Assembly: GCF_013305725.1 (NCBI RefSeq)
Contig: NZ_CP047883.1
Location: forward strand, 2,022,959 to 2,086,958
Direction of reading: 5' to 3'
Length of the DNA stretch: 64,000 nt
Origin: Streptococcus mitis
GTDB taxonomy: Bacteria; Bacillota; Bacilli; Lactobacillales; Streptococcaceae
Shown here: positions 18,324 through 27,641 of the stretch, piece by piece
Layout: each line of letters starts with the position of its first letter
Numbering within the stretch: the first letter of the stretch is position 1
Notes under the pieces: model-generated
What the model saw: only the letters and a program-made list of their open reading frames with translations
The model's database searches: none
What the model was told of the DNA's origin: nothing
Made by a program: the position numbers and the translations under genes

Positions 18324-20957
18324 TTATTTAGCCTCGTACCAGGTTGCACCTTCATTTTCATCTGCGATGAGGGGAACACTGAGTTGAATGGCTTCTTCCA
18401 TGGTTTGTTTGACCAATTTTTTCATCTCTGCCAATTCAGATTTAGGAACTTCAAGGACGATTTCATCGTGCACTTGTAACAGCATCTTGGTCTGATAACC
18501 ACCTGCAACCAAGGCTTTATCCAGCTGAATCATAGCAATCTTGAGAATATCTGCCGCCGATCCCTGAATAGGAGAGTTGATAGCAGTCCGCTCTGCAAAA
18601 CCACGAATATTGAAGTTGCGCGAATTGATATCTGGCAACTCACGACGACGTTTAAAGAGGGTCTCCACATAGCCCTTATCACGCGCCTCACGCACCACTT
18701 CATCCATGTAGTTTTTAATACCTGGGAATCGTTCAAAGTAGGTATCAATATAGGCTTTGGCCTCCTTACGGCTAATGCCCAAATTATTAGACAAGCCAAA
18801 GTCTGAAATCCCGTAAACCACTCCAAAGTTGACAGCCTTGGCATTGCGACGGTCGTTTGCAGTCACATCCTCAGGACGCTCAATGCCAAAGACCCGCATG
18901 GCTGTCGAAGTATGGATGTCCGCTCCCTCTTGGAAGGCCTTAATCAAGTGCTCGTCTTTAGAGATATGTGCCAAAACACGCAATTCAATCTGTGAATAGT
19001 CCGAGCTGAGAAGGACACTATCCTCCCACTCAGGCACAAAAGCCTTACGAATGAGACGGCCCTGCTCCAAACGCACAGGAATATTTTGCAAGTTTGGATC
19101 CACACTAGACAGACGTCCAGTCTGGGTCAAATCCTGCACATAGCGAGTATGAATCTTGCCATCAGCCAAAATCCAGTCCTGCAATCCAATTACATAAGTC
19201 GATTGAATCTTAGCAATTTGACGGTAATCCAGGATTTTCTTAACAATCGGAGCAATAGGAGCCAGGCGCTCCAAGACATCCACCGCTGTCGAATAACCTG
19301 TCTTAGTTTTCTTAGTGTATTCTAGAGGAAGTCCCAATTTTTCAAAGAGAAGCACGCCCAACTGCTTAGGCGAGTTGATATTAAACTCCTCACCAGCCAG
19401 TTCGTAAATCTCCTGAGTCAGTTTTTCAATGACAAGCTCATTTTCAGCCTGCATCTCAAGTAAGGTCTCTTTCTTGACCGTAATCCCAGCAATTTCCATC
19501 TTGGCAAGGACAAAAGCTAGAGGTTGTTCCATATCATAAAGAAGCTCTAATTGCCCATTTTCACTGAGTTTTTCAAGCAAAATAGGCGCAGTCTCAAACA
19601 AAACAGCAAGCTTACGAGCCAAGTGCTCCAAGAATTTCTCACGTTCAGGAATGGCCTTCTTGACACCCTTACCGTAGAAAGTTTCATCATCAACCAAGTA
19701 AGTCTGACCGTAAAGACTCGCGATGGTCGCAATTTCATTGTCCTCCACAGTCGAAAGGAGGTATTTAGCCAAGCGACTGTCAAAAGCAGGCGCCTGCAAA
19801 TCCACACCAAAACGATGCAAGAGAACTTTGGCTTTCTTGAAGTCATAAACTCTCAGAGGTGTTTTTTCTAAAAAATTCTTGAAAATCGGGTCTTGCAAAA
19901 GCTCAAGCTTGTCTGTAGCATAGAGCTTATCGCCACAAGACCAGGCAAATCCAACCAAATCATCCGTATGGTAATTCTCTCCAAAAAGCTCAAAATGGAA
20001 GATAGACTCTTCACTCAGCATATCTTGAGTGACTTGGTCAACAATAGTAAAATCCAAACTCTCAGCCACATCAGCTGACGACACATTTAAAGCCTGCTTG
20101 AACTGTTTGAATCCCATCTCATCGTAGAATTTCCCAAGATTTTCAACATCTGGACCACTATAGACCAAATCCTCTAAACCAATCTCAATCGGTGCCTTGG
20201 TATCAATGGTCGCCAGTGTTTTAGACAAAAAGGCCTGTTCCTTATCATTGATGAGATTTTCCTTCATCTTAGAAGCCTTCATCCCATCGATGTTTTCATA
20301 AATCCCCTCAAGCGAACCATGCTCCAGCAAGAGCTTGATACCTGTCTTTTCACCGATTTTGGTCACCCCAGGGATATTATCCGACTTATCACCCATGAGC
20401 GCCTTGAGATCGATAAACTGAGTCGGTGTAATGCCCATCTTTTCCATAAGATATTCTGGCGTAAAGGCCTCAAACTCAGCCACACCTTTCTTGGAAATCT
20501 CAACCACCGTATGCTCATCCGTCAGTTGAATCAAATCCTTGTCCCCACTGACAATGGTAATATCAAAACCATCCTGCTCTGCTAGCTTATCCAGCGTCCC
20601 AATAATGTCATCCGCCTCATACTGAGCCAACTCATAGTGACGAATCCCCATATGATCCAGCAACTCACGAATGAAGGGAAATTGCTCACGAAACTCATCA
20701 GGAGTCTTAGCACGACCACCCTTATAGTCCGCATACATCTCTGTACGGAAGGTCGTCTTTCCCGCATCAAAAGCCACCAAAATATGACTAGGTTCAACCC
20801 GCTCCAACAAATGGCTCAACATCAACTGAAAGCCATAAATCGCATTGGTATGCAAGCCAGCCGCATTCTTAAAACGGTCCAACTGCTGATAGAGCGCAAA
20901 AAACGCTCGAAAAGCAACAGAAGACCCATCAATCAATAATAATTTTTTCTTATCCAT
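18324..20957 (-). CDS. polA: DNA polymerase I
   Basis: Fills gaps and removes RNA primers during replication and repair. The 877-residue protein has an N-terminal 5'-3' exonuclease (MDKKKLLLIDGSSVAFRAFFAL; KALMGDKSDNIPG), a degenerate 3'-5' exonuclease region, and a C-terminal polymerase with LSSDYSQIELRVLAH, DRRNAKAVNFGVVYGIS and LQVHDEIVLEV. The start MDKKKLLL is the family start; a longer frame reaching 21062 reads through the upstream terminator and is not likely. It stands alone. In the pneumococcal layout I know, polA is elsewhere, so the placement next to the thiamine operon is a synteny difference. Confidence 0.96.
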   Translation of the reverse strand: MDKKKLLLIDGSSVAFRAFFALYQQLDRFKNAAGLHTNAIYGFQLMLSHLLERVEPSHILVAFDAGKTTFRTEMYADYKGGRAKTPDEFREQFPFIRELLDHMGIRHYELAQYEADDIIGTLDKLAEQDGFDITIVSGDKDLIQLTDEHTVVEISKKGVAEFEAFTPEYLMEKMGITPTQFIDLKALMGDKSDNIPGVTKIGEKTGIKLLLEHGSLEGIYENIDGMKASKMKENLINDKEQAFLSKTLATIDTKAPIEIGLEDLVYSGPDVENLGKFYDEMGFKQFKQALNVSSADVAESLDFTIVDQVTQDMLSEESIFHFELFGENYHTDDLVGFAWSCGDKLYATDKLELLQDPIFKNFLEKTPLRVYDFKKAKVLLHRFGVDLQAPAFDSRLAKYLLSTVEDNEIATIASLYGQTYLVDDETFYGKGVKKAIPEREKFLEHLARKLAVLFETAPILLEKLSENGQLELLYDMEQPLAFVLAKMEIAGITVKKETLLEMQAENELVIEKLTQEIYELAGEEFNINSPKQLGVLLFEKLGLPLEYTKKTKTGYSTAVDVLERLAPIAPIVKKILDYRQIAKIQSTYVIGLQDWILADGKIHTRYVQDLTQTGRLSSVDPNLQNIPVRLEQGRLIRKAFVPEWEDSVLLSSDYSQIELRVLAHISKDEHLIKAFQEGADIHTSTAMRVFGIERPEDVTANDRRNAKAVNFGVVYGISDFGLSNNLGISRKEAKAYIDTYFERFPGIKNYMDEVVREARDKGYVETLFKRRRELPDINSRNFNIRGFAERTAINSPIQGSAADILKIAMIQLDKALVAGGYQTKMLLQVHDEIVLEVPKSELAEMKKLVKQTMEEAIQLSVPLIADENEGATWYEAK

Positions 20958-21026
20958 ACACCCATTATAAAGGAAAGCACCAAAAAATACCATTGGGAAG
21001 AGTTCCCTGATAGAAACTAAGATAAT

Positions 21027-21061
21027 ATTAAAAAGAGAAGGAAGGTATTCCCTCTCTTTCA
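21027..21061 (-). terminator. Terminator after the LPXTG surface protein gene
   Basis: On the minus strand AAAGAGAGGGAA and TTCCTTCTCTTT pair around TACC with one mismatch, followed by TTAATATT. It lies about 16 bp after the stop codon. Confidence 0.75.
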
Positions 21062-21076
21062 AGCTACGAAAATAAA

Positions 21077-24000
21077 TTAGTTCTTACGTTTCACAAATGG
21101 AAGGGCACCGAGGAACAATCCAAGGAATCCTAATGATGCAACTGCAACATTATCTTTACCACCAGTATTTGGAAGTTCTTTTTTATCTTCTGCTTTTGCT
21201 GCTGGTGCTTGATAAGTATTATCCTTGTTAGTACCTGCTGTTGTAAGAGTATATTCTGGAACTTCAGTAATCGCTGGGGCGCCTACTTCTGCATACGCTG
21301 GAACTTCGTTAATTGCTGGGGCGCCTGTCTCTGCATACGCTGGGACTTCAGTAATTGCTGGGGCGCCTGTCTCTGCATACGCTGGGACTTCAGTAATTGC
21401 TGGGGCGCCTGTCTCTGCATACGCTGGGACTTCAGTAATTGCTGGTCCGCCTGTTTCTGCATACGCTGGAACTCCGCTAATCGCTGGGGCACCTGTCTCT
21501 GCATACGCTGGAACATTATTCACTGTAGCGTCTTCACCATTTGTAGATAAAGGCCCTGTATATTCTGGAACTTCGTTAACAGCTGCTAAGACAAAATTAG
21601 CACCACCTTTATATTCTGGAACTTCATTAACAGCTGCTTCTAAACTATTAACTCCACTGTTGAATTCTGAAGCTACCTCAGCTACAGGAGGCAATAATGC
21701 TTCTCCATTTTCATTCACAGGTGTATTGGTTGCAAGAGTTCCAGTGAATTCTTGAGCTACCGCAGCTACAGGAGGCAATAATGCTTCTCCATTTTCATTC
21801 ACAGGTGTATTGGTTGCAAGAGTTCCAGTGAATTCAGGGGCTACCTCAGCTACAGGAGCATCAGCCGCATTAACTCCTCCACTATATTCAGGAGCATCAG
21901 CTACAGTAGGAGGTGTTGCATCATTTACCCCACCATTGAAATCAGAGCCATTATCCCCAGCAGGAGAGTCACTAGGATTCACACCACCGTTGAATTCAGG
22001 AGCGTTAGGAGCACTTGGAACTTGGTCAGGTTGTTTAGCATCATCAGAAGGTGCATCACTAGGACTTACACCACCACTAAAGTCTTTCGATTCTTCACCC
22101 TTAGGAACCTCTTTTAAGTTTTCGATGTAACCTAAAGTTGCGTTGTAATTCTCAGTTAGTTTGGCAATTGCATCGTCATCCTCTTGAACTGCTTCGTTCA
22201 CTTCGTCGAAATTGGCCTTAGCTTCATCAGCTGCTGCTTTAGCAGAAGCAACTGAAACTTCTAGTTTAGTTACAGCATCTTGCAATCCATCTTGGATAGT
22301 TTGATCCGCATTGTATTTCTTAGCAGTTTCAAGAGCAGTTTTAGCTTTTTCTAAAGTTTCTTTTTGTTTCTCTAATGTAGCATTTTTCTCTTCTACTACC
22401 TTAGCTTTTTCAGCAGCGTCAGCCTTATCTTCCTCAGCTTCTTTAGTTAATTTTTCAATTTTTTCAGCTAAATCATCAGCAATGTCTGTAAGTTTTTTGA
22501 CAATTGGTTTAGAAGCTTCTTTTTTAGCTGCTTCTTCAATTTTTTTAGTTTCGTCAGCAGTTAATTCTTTAGTTTTATAAGCTTCAGGAGCTTTATCTTT
22601 TGTGTTGGCATCGTTGAGGAATTCATCTATAGCTTGAGTAGCTGTAAGAACTCCATCTTCAATCGCTTTTAATAAAGCTTCTTTACCGATTTCAGCTTTT
22701 GCTTCTTCGATAGCTTTCGCTTTATCTTCTGGCTTGATGCTAGCATCCTTGTTGACTTTATCTTCAGCTTTTTTTTCAAGTTGCTCTAAAGCACCTTTCA
22801 AAGCTTCTAAGTTAGCTGCTTCTTCTTTTTTAGCGTCTTCTTCTTTTTTAACTTCTTCTTCAACTTTAGATTTTGCTTTAGCTGCTTCTTCTTTAGCCTT
22901 AGCTAATTCAGCTTCTGCATCAGCTTTAGCTTTGTCTGCTTCTGCTTTTGCAGTCTCAGCAGCAGTTACATCAACAGCTTCTTTTTTAGCTTTAGCTGTA
23001 GCTTCTTCTACTTTTTTAGCTTCTTCAGCAGCTTTCTTCTCTAATTCAGCAACTTTAGCATCAGCCTCTGCTTTAGCTTTAGCAGCTTTTTCAGCTTCGG
23101 TTGGTTCAGCTTCTTCCTCTGGAGTTTCTTCAGCTGGTTTAGCTGGTTCTGCAGCTTCTTTTGCTTCTGCTTTTTTTACTTCTTCAAGAAGATTATCACG
23201 TTTTTCAGTTAAATCTTGAATTTCAGCTGTAGCATCTTGAACTTTTTCATCAGCTTCGTCAAATTCAGATTTGGCAGTATCGCGTTCTTTTTCAATCGCA
23301 TTTACAGCTTTTTCTAACGGTGCTGTGATATCTTCAGCAAAGCCATTATCTTTAGCAGATTTAAGAGCTTCTTTTGCTTCTTTTAAAGTATCTTCCTGTT
23401 TTTTGAGTGTTTCAGCTTTCTTTTCAGCATCGGCTTTTAATTTCTCAGCATCATCCGTTAAGTTTTCAATTGTTTCAGTTAAATCATCAGCTTTATCTTG
23501 CAATTTTTCTGATTCAGGACGAGCAGCATCCGCTGCTTCACCTTCTTCAATTCCCGCTTGCACCTCTTCAGGAAGCTTGTCCTTAGATACAGGAGTTTCT
23601 GTTTTAATTGTTGGATTAGTATCTTGTGCTTTTTCAGCATCATCTGCTAACTCAGCAAGAATATCAGAAGCATTTAATTCACCAGACTCAACAGCCTTTA
23701 ATAATTCTTCTTTTGCTTTTTTGTCAAGCAATTCGTTATCAGGAATTTGTTTCAAAGCTTCAGTTAAAGCTTCTTTAGCTTCGGCTTCTTCTTTTGCCGC
23801 AGCTTCTTCTTTTGCGGCTTCTTCTTTTGCTTTAGAGTCAGCTTTAGCAGCTTCTTCTTTTGCTTTAGCTAATTCATCGTCAGCTGTTTTCTTAGCTTCT
23901 TCAGCTTTAGTTTTTGCAGCATCAGCCTCAGCAGATTCTTTTTTCTCTGTTTCAAGTTTAGTAGCTGCATCAGTTGCTGTAGTAGTTGTTCTATCTACTT

Positions 24001-24229
24001 TAGATTGAGCTTCATCAACTTTAGCGTTAGCTTCTTTTTCAGCTTCCTTGGCTTTTTCAACCTCAGTTTTTGGTGTTTCAGCCGCAGGTGTAGGCTTAGT
24101 TTCTCCAGTAGGTTGAGCAGCTGTAGGTTTGTCATCAGCTTTCACAACTGACGGTTGAGATGCAACAAATGTAGCACCTAAAACAGCCACACTAGCCAAA
24201 CTGGTTAAAATCATTTTCTTTTTGTTCAT
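21077..24229 (-). CDS. LPXTG-anchored, coiled-coil repeat surface protein with PspA-like signal peptide
   Basis: A 1050-residue cell-wall protein. The signal peptide MNKKKMILTSLASVAVLGA...VVKADD closely resembles that of pneumococcal PspA. Then come about 640 residues rich in A, K and E predicted to be coiled coil, built of two related modules, each with a helical K/A/E stretch, a segment like KEELLKAVESGELNASDIL / KEALLKAIEDGVLTATQAI, and another helix. A linker of xFxGGVxPSD repeats, two 28-residue units, and six 14-residue VPAYAETGAPAITE units follow, then LPNTGG, a hydrophobic helix and KRKN. Unlike PspA it has no choline-binding repeats. Start at 24229 is the signal-peptide start. Role unknown, probably adhesion or immune interaction. 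Confidence 0.88.
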   Translation of the reverse strand: MNKKKMILTSLASVAVLGATFVASQPSVVKADDKPTAAQPTGETKPTPAAETPKTEVEKAKEAEKEANAKVDEAQSKVDRTTTTATDAATKLETEKKESAEADAAKTKAEEAKKTADDELAKAKEEAAKADSKAKEEAAKEEAAAKEEAEAKEALTEALKQIPDNELLDKKAKEELLKAVESGELNASDILAELADDAEKAQDTNPTIKTETPVSKDKLPEEVQAGIEEGEAADAARPESEKLQDKADDLTETIENLTDDAEKLKADAEKKAETLKKQEDTLKEAKEALKSAKDNGFAEDITAPLEKAVNAIEKERDTAKSEFDEADEKVQDATAEIQDLTEKRDNLLEEVKKAEAKEAAEPAKPAEETPEEEAEPTEAEKAAKAKAEADAKVAELEKKAAEEAKKVEEATAKAKKEAVDVTAAETAKAEADKAKADAEAELAKAKEEAAKAKSKVEEEVKKEEDAKKEEAANLEALKGALEQLEKKAEDKVNKDASIKPEDKAKAIEEAKAEIGKEALLKAIEDGVLTATQAIDEFLNDANTKDKAPEAYKTKELTADETKKIEEAAKKEASKPIVKKLTDIADDLAEKIEKLTKEAEEDKADAAEKAKVVEEKNATLEKQKETLEKAKTALETAKKYNADQTIQDGLQDAVTKLEVSVASAKAAADEAKANFDEVNEAVQEDDDAIAKLTENYNATLGYIENLKEVPKGEESKDFSGGVSPSDAPSDDAKQPDQVPSAPNAPEFNGGVNPSDSPAGDNGSDFNGGVNDATPPTVADAPEYSGGVNAADAPVAEVAPEFTGTLATNTPVNENGEALLPPVAAVAQEFTGTLATNTPVNENGEALLPPVAEVASEFNSGVNSLEAAVNEVPEYKGGANFVLAAVNEVPEYTGPLSTNGEDATVNNVPAYAETGAPAISGVPAYAETGGPAITEVPAYAETGAPAITEVPAYAETGAPAITEVPAYAETGAPAINEVPAYAEVGAPAITEVPEYTLTTAGTNKDNTYQAPAAKAEDKKELPNTGGKDNVAVASLGFLGLFLGALPFVKRKN
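21256..21507 (-). repeat. Six tandem 42-bp repeats in the surface protein gene
   Basis: Six direct 42-base units encode VPAYAETGAPAI(T/S/N)(E/G), with few differences between copies. The near identity of the inner copies suggests recent expansion by slippage or unequal recombination, and a length likely to vary between strains. Boundaries are approximate. Confidence 0.85.
21672..21839 (-). repeat. Two tandem 84-bp repeats in the surface protein gene
   Basis: Two almost identical 84-base units encode the 28-residue block containing EFTGTLATNTPVNENGEALL. They lie in the proline-rich wall-spanning region. Boundaries are approximate. Confidence 0.8.
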
Positions 24230-24265
24230 CTTGTGTACCTCTTTTTGAGAATCATATTTATGTAC

Positions 24266-24294
24266 ATTATAAACCTTTTTTTGAGTGAAATCAA
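24266..24294 (-). promoter_or_regulatory. Promoter of the surface protein gene
   Basis: On the minus strand TTGATT (24294-24289), a 17-base spacer and TATAAT (24271-24266), about 37 bp before the ATG. Confidence 0.65.
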
Positions 24295-24485
24295 GAGATA
24301 TGTTATATTGTATATACTTTATTATTAATATGTTGTATTTCAAGGCTATAAAAAACTTCAAGAAAGTAACGCATGTTTTACTAGCTTTCTTTTTTCTTTC
24401 TTTTCATCACTTTCATTTTCTATAGTAAATTATAGTTTCGAATCCAATTCAGATATCTTAACTCTTCATAAAAACTCTAGTTTAA

Positions 24486-24516
24486 ACAAAAAAAACAGGA
24501 GATTTCTCTCCTGTTC
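24486..24516 (-). terminator. Terminator after cbpD
   Basis: On the minus strand ACAGGAGA and TCTCCTGT form a perfect stem with loop GAAA, followed by eight T. Confidence 0.9.
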
Positions 24517-24534
24517 AGATTCAATTACTTAAAA

Positions 24535-25890
24535 TTAAACCCATTCACCGTTATGATTTACAGTATAACCGTCCACTATAGTATTAACAGCTAGCTCACC
24601 TGAAGAGTAAGAATAATACCACTTACCAGAGACTTGATACCAGCCCGTTTTCATTGCCCCTGAGTCATCTAGATAATACCAAAATCCTTTCTCCTGTAAC
24701 CAGCCTGTCTGCATTTCGCCTGACGATTTCAAATAATACCAGTTAGAACCATCTTTTAGCCATCCCGTTGATTTAGAACCATTGGATTTAAAATGATACC
24801 AACTACCATTCACTTTCTTCCAATTTATAGCCAAACTACTATCCGTATTGTTGTTAGAGATATTTCCTGGTTGGTGAACATCCGAGTGCGAAACTTCTTC
24901 CAACTGAACATAGCGACGACTTCCGTTATAAGCAGTATAACTCAACCATTTGTATCCATCTTTTTCGAGAATCTGATCATAATGAACGTTCTCTCCAGAG
25001 TAATAATAATCAATTGTAGTTGAGCTAGCTAGGGGCTGAGTCTTGATAGCAGATTTAGCCTTAAAAAAATGTGTTCCTCCTGTGGAAGAGATACGAGAAT
25101 CATTTAGAACGTGAGAATCAAGAGGATTTGTATTCACAGCCTCCAATTGTACATAACGACGGCTTCCATTATAAGCCGTATAACTCAACCACTTGTATCC
25201 GTCTTTTTCAAGAACTTGATCATAATGAACATTATCTCCAGCATAATAGTAATCAATCGTAGTAGCGCTAACTAGAGGCTGATTTTTGATAGCAGCCTTA
25301 GCCTTGAAAGAATGTGTTCCTCCTGTGGAAACTGAAGTTTGACTATTCCCTGCACTGCCTCCAGCTAAATCTTTAAAATGAATAAAGCCAGTCATGGTAT
25401 TGGCTTTCACGACACGCTTATTGTAAGATTCCCTTATTCCATAGTTGTATTCTTCAATCTCAATCTCATCTCCTATTACATTTGACACCCAAGCAACATG
25501 ACCATAAGTTCCTGCAGTAGACCAAGCAATAGAGCCAATAGCTGGTGTATTGTCTACACGATATCCTTCACGACGAGCACGATAGCCCCATTCATTCGCA
25601 TTTCCATAAGCTGCCGGAATCTCAAAACCATTGACATTACTCAAACGAAAGGCTGCAAAGGAAGTACACTGACGAGAATACATCCGCCACTTATCAATCT
25701 CCTGGCTCCCATTTTTATAATAAGCAGGATAATCATCCCCACGTGCAATTGATCTATTTCCTCCGGAATAGGCATATACACTATCACCCGCTGCTAGCAT
25801 CAATCCTACTACTAAAAAAGGAACAACCTTTTTAACTGATTTTCTAAAAGAAAACCTTGTCTCTGTTACTTTGAATGGTAAAACTTTCAT
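24535..25890 (-). CDS. cbpD: CbpD, competence-induced choline-binding murein hydrolase
   Basis: Secreted by competent cells to lyse non-competent siblings (fratricide), releasing DNA. The 451-residue protein has a signal peptide (to about A40), a CHAP amidase/endopeptidase domain with Cys75, His131 and Asn149 as likely catalytic residues, two nearly identical SH3b domains (about 189-252 and 271-334), and four C-terminal choline-binding repeats (about 356-451) with the GWxxxxGxWYY pattern. The start at 25890 follows AAGGAGG. A com-box 49 bp upstream shows control by ComX. It matches pneumococcal CbpD from end to end, as I recall it. Confidence 0.96.
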   Translation of the reverse strand: MKVLPFKVTETRFSFRKSVKKVVPFLVVGLMLAAGDSVYAYSGGNRSIARGDDYPAYYKNGSQEIDKWRMYSRQCTSFAAFRLSNVNGFEIPAAYGNANEWGYRARREGYRVDNTPAIGSIAWSTAGTYGHVAWVSNVIGDEIEIEEYNYGIRESYNKRVVKANTMTGFIHFKDLAGGSAGNSQTSVSTGGTHSFKAKAAIKNQPLVSATTIDYYYAGDNVHYDQVLEKDGYKWLSYTAYNGSRRYVQLEAVNTNPLDSHVLNDSRISSTGGTHFFKAKSAIKTQPLASSTTIDYYYSGENVHYDQILEKDGYKWLSYTAYNGSRRYVQLEEVSHSDVHQPGNISNNNTDSSLAINWKKVNGSWYHFKSNGSKSTGWLKDGSNWYYLKSSGEMQTGWLQEKGFWYYLDDSGAMKTGWYQVSGKWYYSYSSGELAVNTIVDGYTVNHNGEWV

Positions 25891-25938
25891 TCTTCCTCCT
25901 TGAAAATAATATAAGTCGAAGATTGCCTTCACTTAAAC

Positions 25939-25946
25939 TATTCGGA
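25939..25946 (-). promoter_or_regulatory. Com-box of cbpD
   Basis: The minus strand reads TCCGAATA, one base from the consensus TACGAATA, preceded by the T-rich stretch TTCTTTTTTC. It lies 49 bp before the cbpD start. The T tract is also the tail of the upstream gene's terminator. Confidence 0.8.
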
Positions 25947-25947
25947 G

Positions 25948-25980
25948 AAAAAAGAAAAAGTGAGAAAATTTCTCACTTTA
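25948..25980 (-). terminator. Terminator after the Veg-family gene
   Basis: On the minus strand AAAGTGAGAAA and TTTTCTCACTTT form a stem overlapping the stop codon of the gene at 25978, followed by TTCTTTTTTC. Confidence 0.8.
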
Positions 25981-26244
25981 GTCAAGATAATGAATCAAAT
26001 TCTTTTCTGTAAGGATATCTGAATAAGTAAAGGATTCAACGAAAACATTAGCTTGTTTATCTCCTTCAACATTTCCAAATTCAACGATAAATAGGGATGG
26101 ATAAACCTCAATTAACTTACCCAATCTATTTTTTTGGCGTTTACGACCATTCTCCAAAGTCATTTCTACGACTTGTCCCTCATGTGCCTTGATTTCTTCT
26201 TTGATTTTTTTCATCTTGGCTACATCTGTAAATGCATCTGACAT
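25978..26244 (-). CDS. Veg-family protein
   Basis: An 88-residue protein with a helical N-terminus (about 1-22) and a small beta-barrel-like remainder containing LGKLIEVYPSLFIVEFG, the pattern of the Veg family. In Bacillus Veg affects biofilm genes; the streptococcal role is not known to me. It lies one base after dnaB and ends at a terminator, so it is the last gene of gdpP-rplI-dnaB-veg. Confidence 0.8.
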   Translation of the reverse strand: MSDAFTDVAKMKKIKEEIKAHEGQVVEMTLENGRKRQKNRLGKLIEVYPSLFIVEFGNVEGDKQANVFVESFTYSDILTEKNLIHYLD

Positions 26245-26245
26245 C

Positions 26246-27598
26246 TTATGCCTCCCTTTTTGAGATACTTGAAAATTTATTGTATTCTTTTTGGAAAATT
26301 AATTCCACCGTTCCACGAGCTCCACTACGGTTTTTCTCGATAATAACTTCTACCTTATTATTTGGTATACCTTCCTCTTCTTCACCACCACGCTCATAGT
26401 AATCTTCGCGATAAAGAAAGGCTACGATATCAGCGTCCTGCTCAATAGACCCAGATTCACGAATATCAGACAAGACTGGTCTCTTATCCTGACGCTGTTC
26501 CACTCCACGAGATAACTGACTCAGAGCAATGACTGGAACTTTTAATTCCTTGGCTAGGATTTTCAACTGACGAGAAATTTCAGAAACTTCTTGTTGGCGG
26601 TTCTCACGACCAGTCCCTGTGATAAGCTGTAGGTAGTCGATCAAAATCAAGCCTAGATTGCCTGTTTCTTGAGCCAGTTTACGTGAGCGAGAGCGAATTT
26701 CCGTGATCCGAATCCCTGGCGTATCATCGATATAGATACTGGCGTTAGCTAGATTACCCTGAGCAATGGTATACTTTTGCCACTCTTCATCAGTCAGTTG
26801 ACCCGTACGGATAGAATGCGACTCCACCAACCCTTCTGCCGCAAGCATACGATCCACTAGACTTTCCGCACCCATTTCGAGCGAAAAGATAGCAACCGTT
26901 TTGTCCAACTTAGTCCCAATATTCTGAGCAATATTCAAGGCAAAAGCTGTCTTACCAACCGCCGGACGAGCTGCTAGAATAATCAACTCCTCCTCATGAA
27001 GTCCAGTCGTCATATGATCCAAATCACGATAGCCTGTCGCAATACCAGTAATATCGGTCGTTTGTTGCGAGCGAGCTTCCAAATTTCCAAAGTTGACGTT
27101 CAACACATCTCGAATATTCTTAAATCCACTTCGATTTGCATTTTCACTGACATCAATCAGCCCTTTTTCTGCCTGAGCAATGATTTCATCAGCTGGTTGC
27201 GAAGCCTCGTAAGCTTGATTGACAGACTCTGTCAACTTGGAGATTAATCGACGTAGCATGGCCTTCTCTGCAACAATCTTAGCATAATACTCCGCATTAG
27301 CAGAAGTTGGCACAGAATTGACAATCTCAACCAGGTAAGACAAGCCACCAATATTCTGTAAATCCCCTTGATTATCAAGAATAGTACGAACCGTTGTTGC
27401 ATCTATAGCATCGCCACGATCTGATAAGTCAACCATGGCTTGGAAAATCAAACGATGGGCATACTTAAAAAAGTCCCGAGACTCAATGTATTCTCGCACA
27501 AAAACAAGCTTACTCTCGTCAATAAAGATAGCCCCTAAAACAGATTGCTCAGCCAAGATATCTTGAGGTTGTACTCGTAACTCTTCTACTTCTGCCAT
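26246..27598 (-). CDS. dnaB: Replicative DNA helicase DnaB
   Basis: Hexameric 5'-3' helicase that unwinds DNA at the fork. The 450-residue protein has the N-terminal helical domain (about 1-150) that contacts primase, a linker, and a RecA-like C-terminal domain with Walker A ARPAVGKTAFA, Walker B ILIDYLQLI and the arginine finger region near EKNRSGARGTVEL. It lies between rplI and the veg-like gene. Confidence 0.96.
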   Translation of the reverse strand: MAEVEELRVQPQDILAEQSVLGAIFIDESKLVFVREYIESRDFFKYAHRLIFQAMVDLSDRGDAIDATTVRTILDNQGDLQNIGGLSYLVEIVNSVPTSANAEYYAKIVAEKAMLRRLISKLTESVNQAYEASQPADEIIAQAEKGLIDVSENANRSGFKNIRDVLNVNFGNLEARSQQTTDITGIATGYRDLDHMTTGLHEEELIILAARPAVGKTAFALNIAQNIGTKLDKTVAIFSLEMGAESLVDRMLAAEGLVESHSIRTGQLTDEEWQKYTIAQGNLANASIYIDDTPGIRITEIRSRSRKLAQETGNLGLILIDYLQLITGTGRENRQQEVSEISRQLKILAKELKVPVIALSQLSRGVEQRQDKRPVLSDIRESGSIEQDADIVAFLYREDYYERGGEEEEGIPNNKVEVIIEKNRSGARGTVELIFQKEYNKFSSISKREA

Positions 27599-27641
27599 CA
27601 GACTTCCCTTCCTTTTACAATCTTGTCAAGAAAGTGTAAAT

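Noticed and set aside
20958..21062. N-terminal extension of polA
   Set aside because: It runs through the terminator of the upstream gene and is absent from the polymerase family.
21256..21507. Possible CRISPR array because of regular 42-base repeats
   Set aside because: The repeats are contiguous, have no spacers and are in frame with a protein repeat.
21225..24008. Several long open frames on the plus strand opposite the surface protein gene (for example 21225-21755, 22734-23219 and 23271-24008)
   Set aside because: They are shadows of the repetitive A/K/E-rich coding strand. They lack ribosome-binding sites, and their composition (S, A, F rich) follows from the complementary codons.
24362..24534. 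Possible BOX or RUP repeat element in the AT-rich gap before the surface protein gene
   Set aside because: I found none of the boxA/boxC core sequences or RUP ends that I know. The gap holds a terminator and otherwise nothing recognisable.
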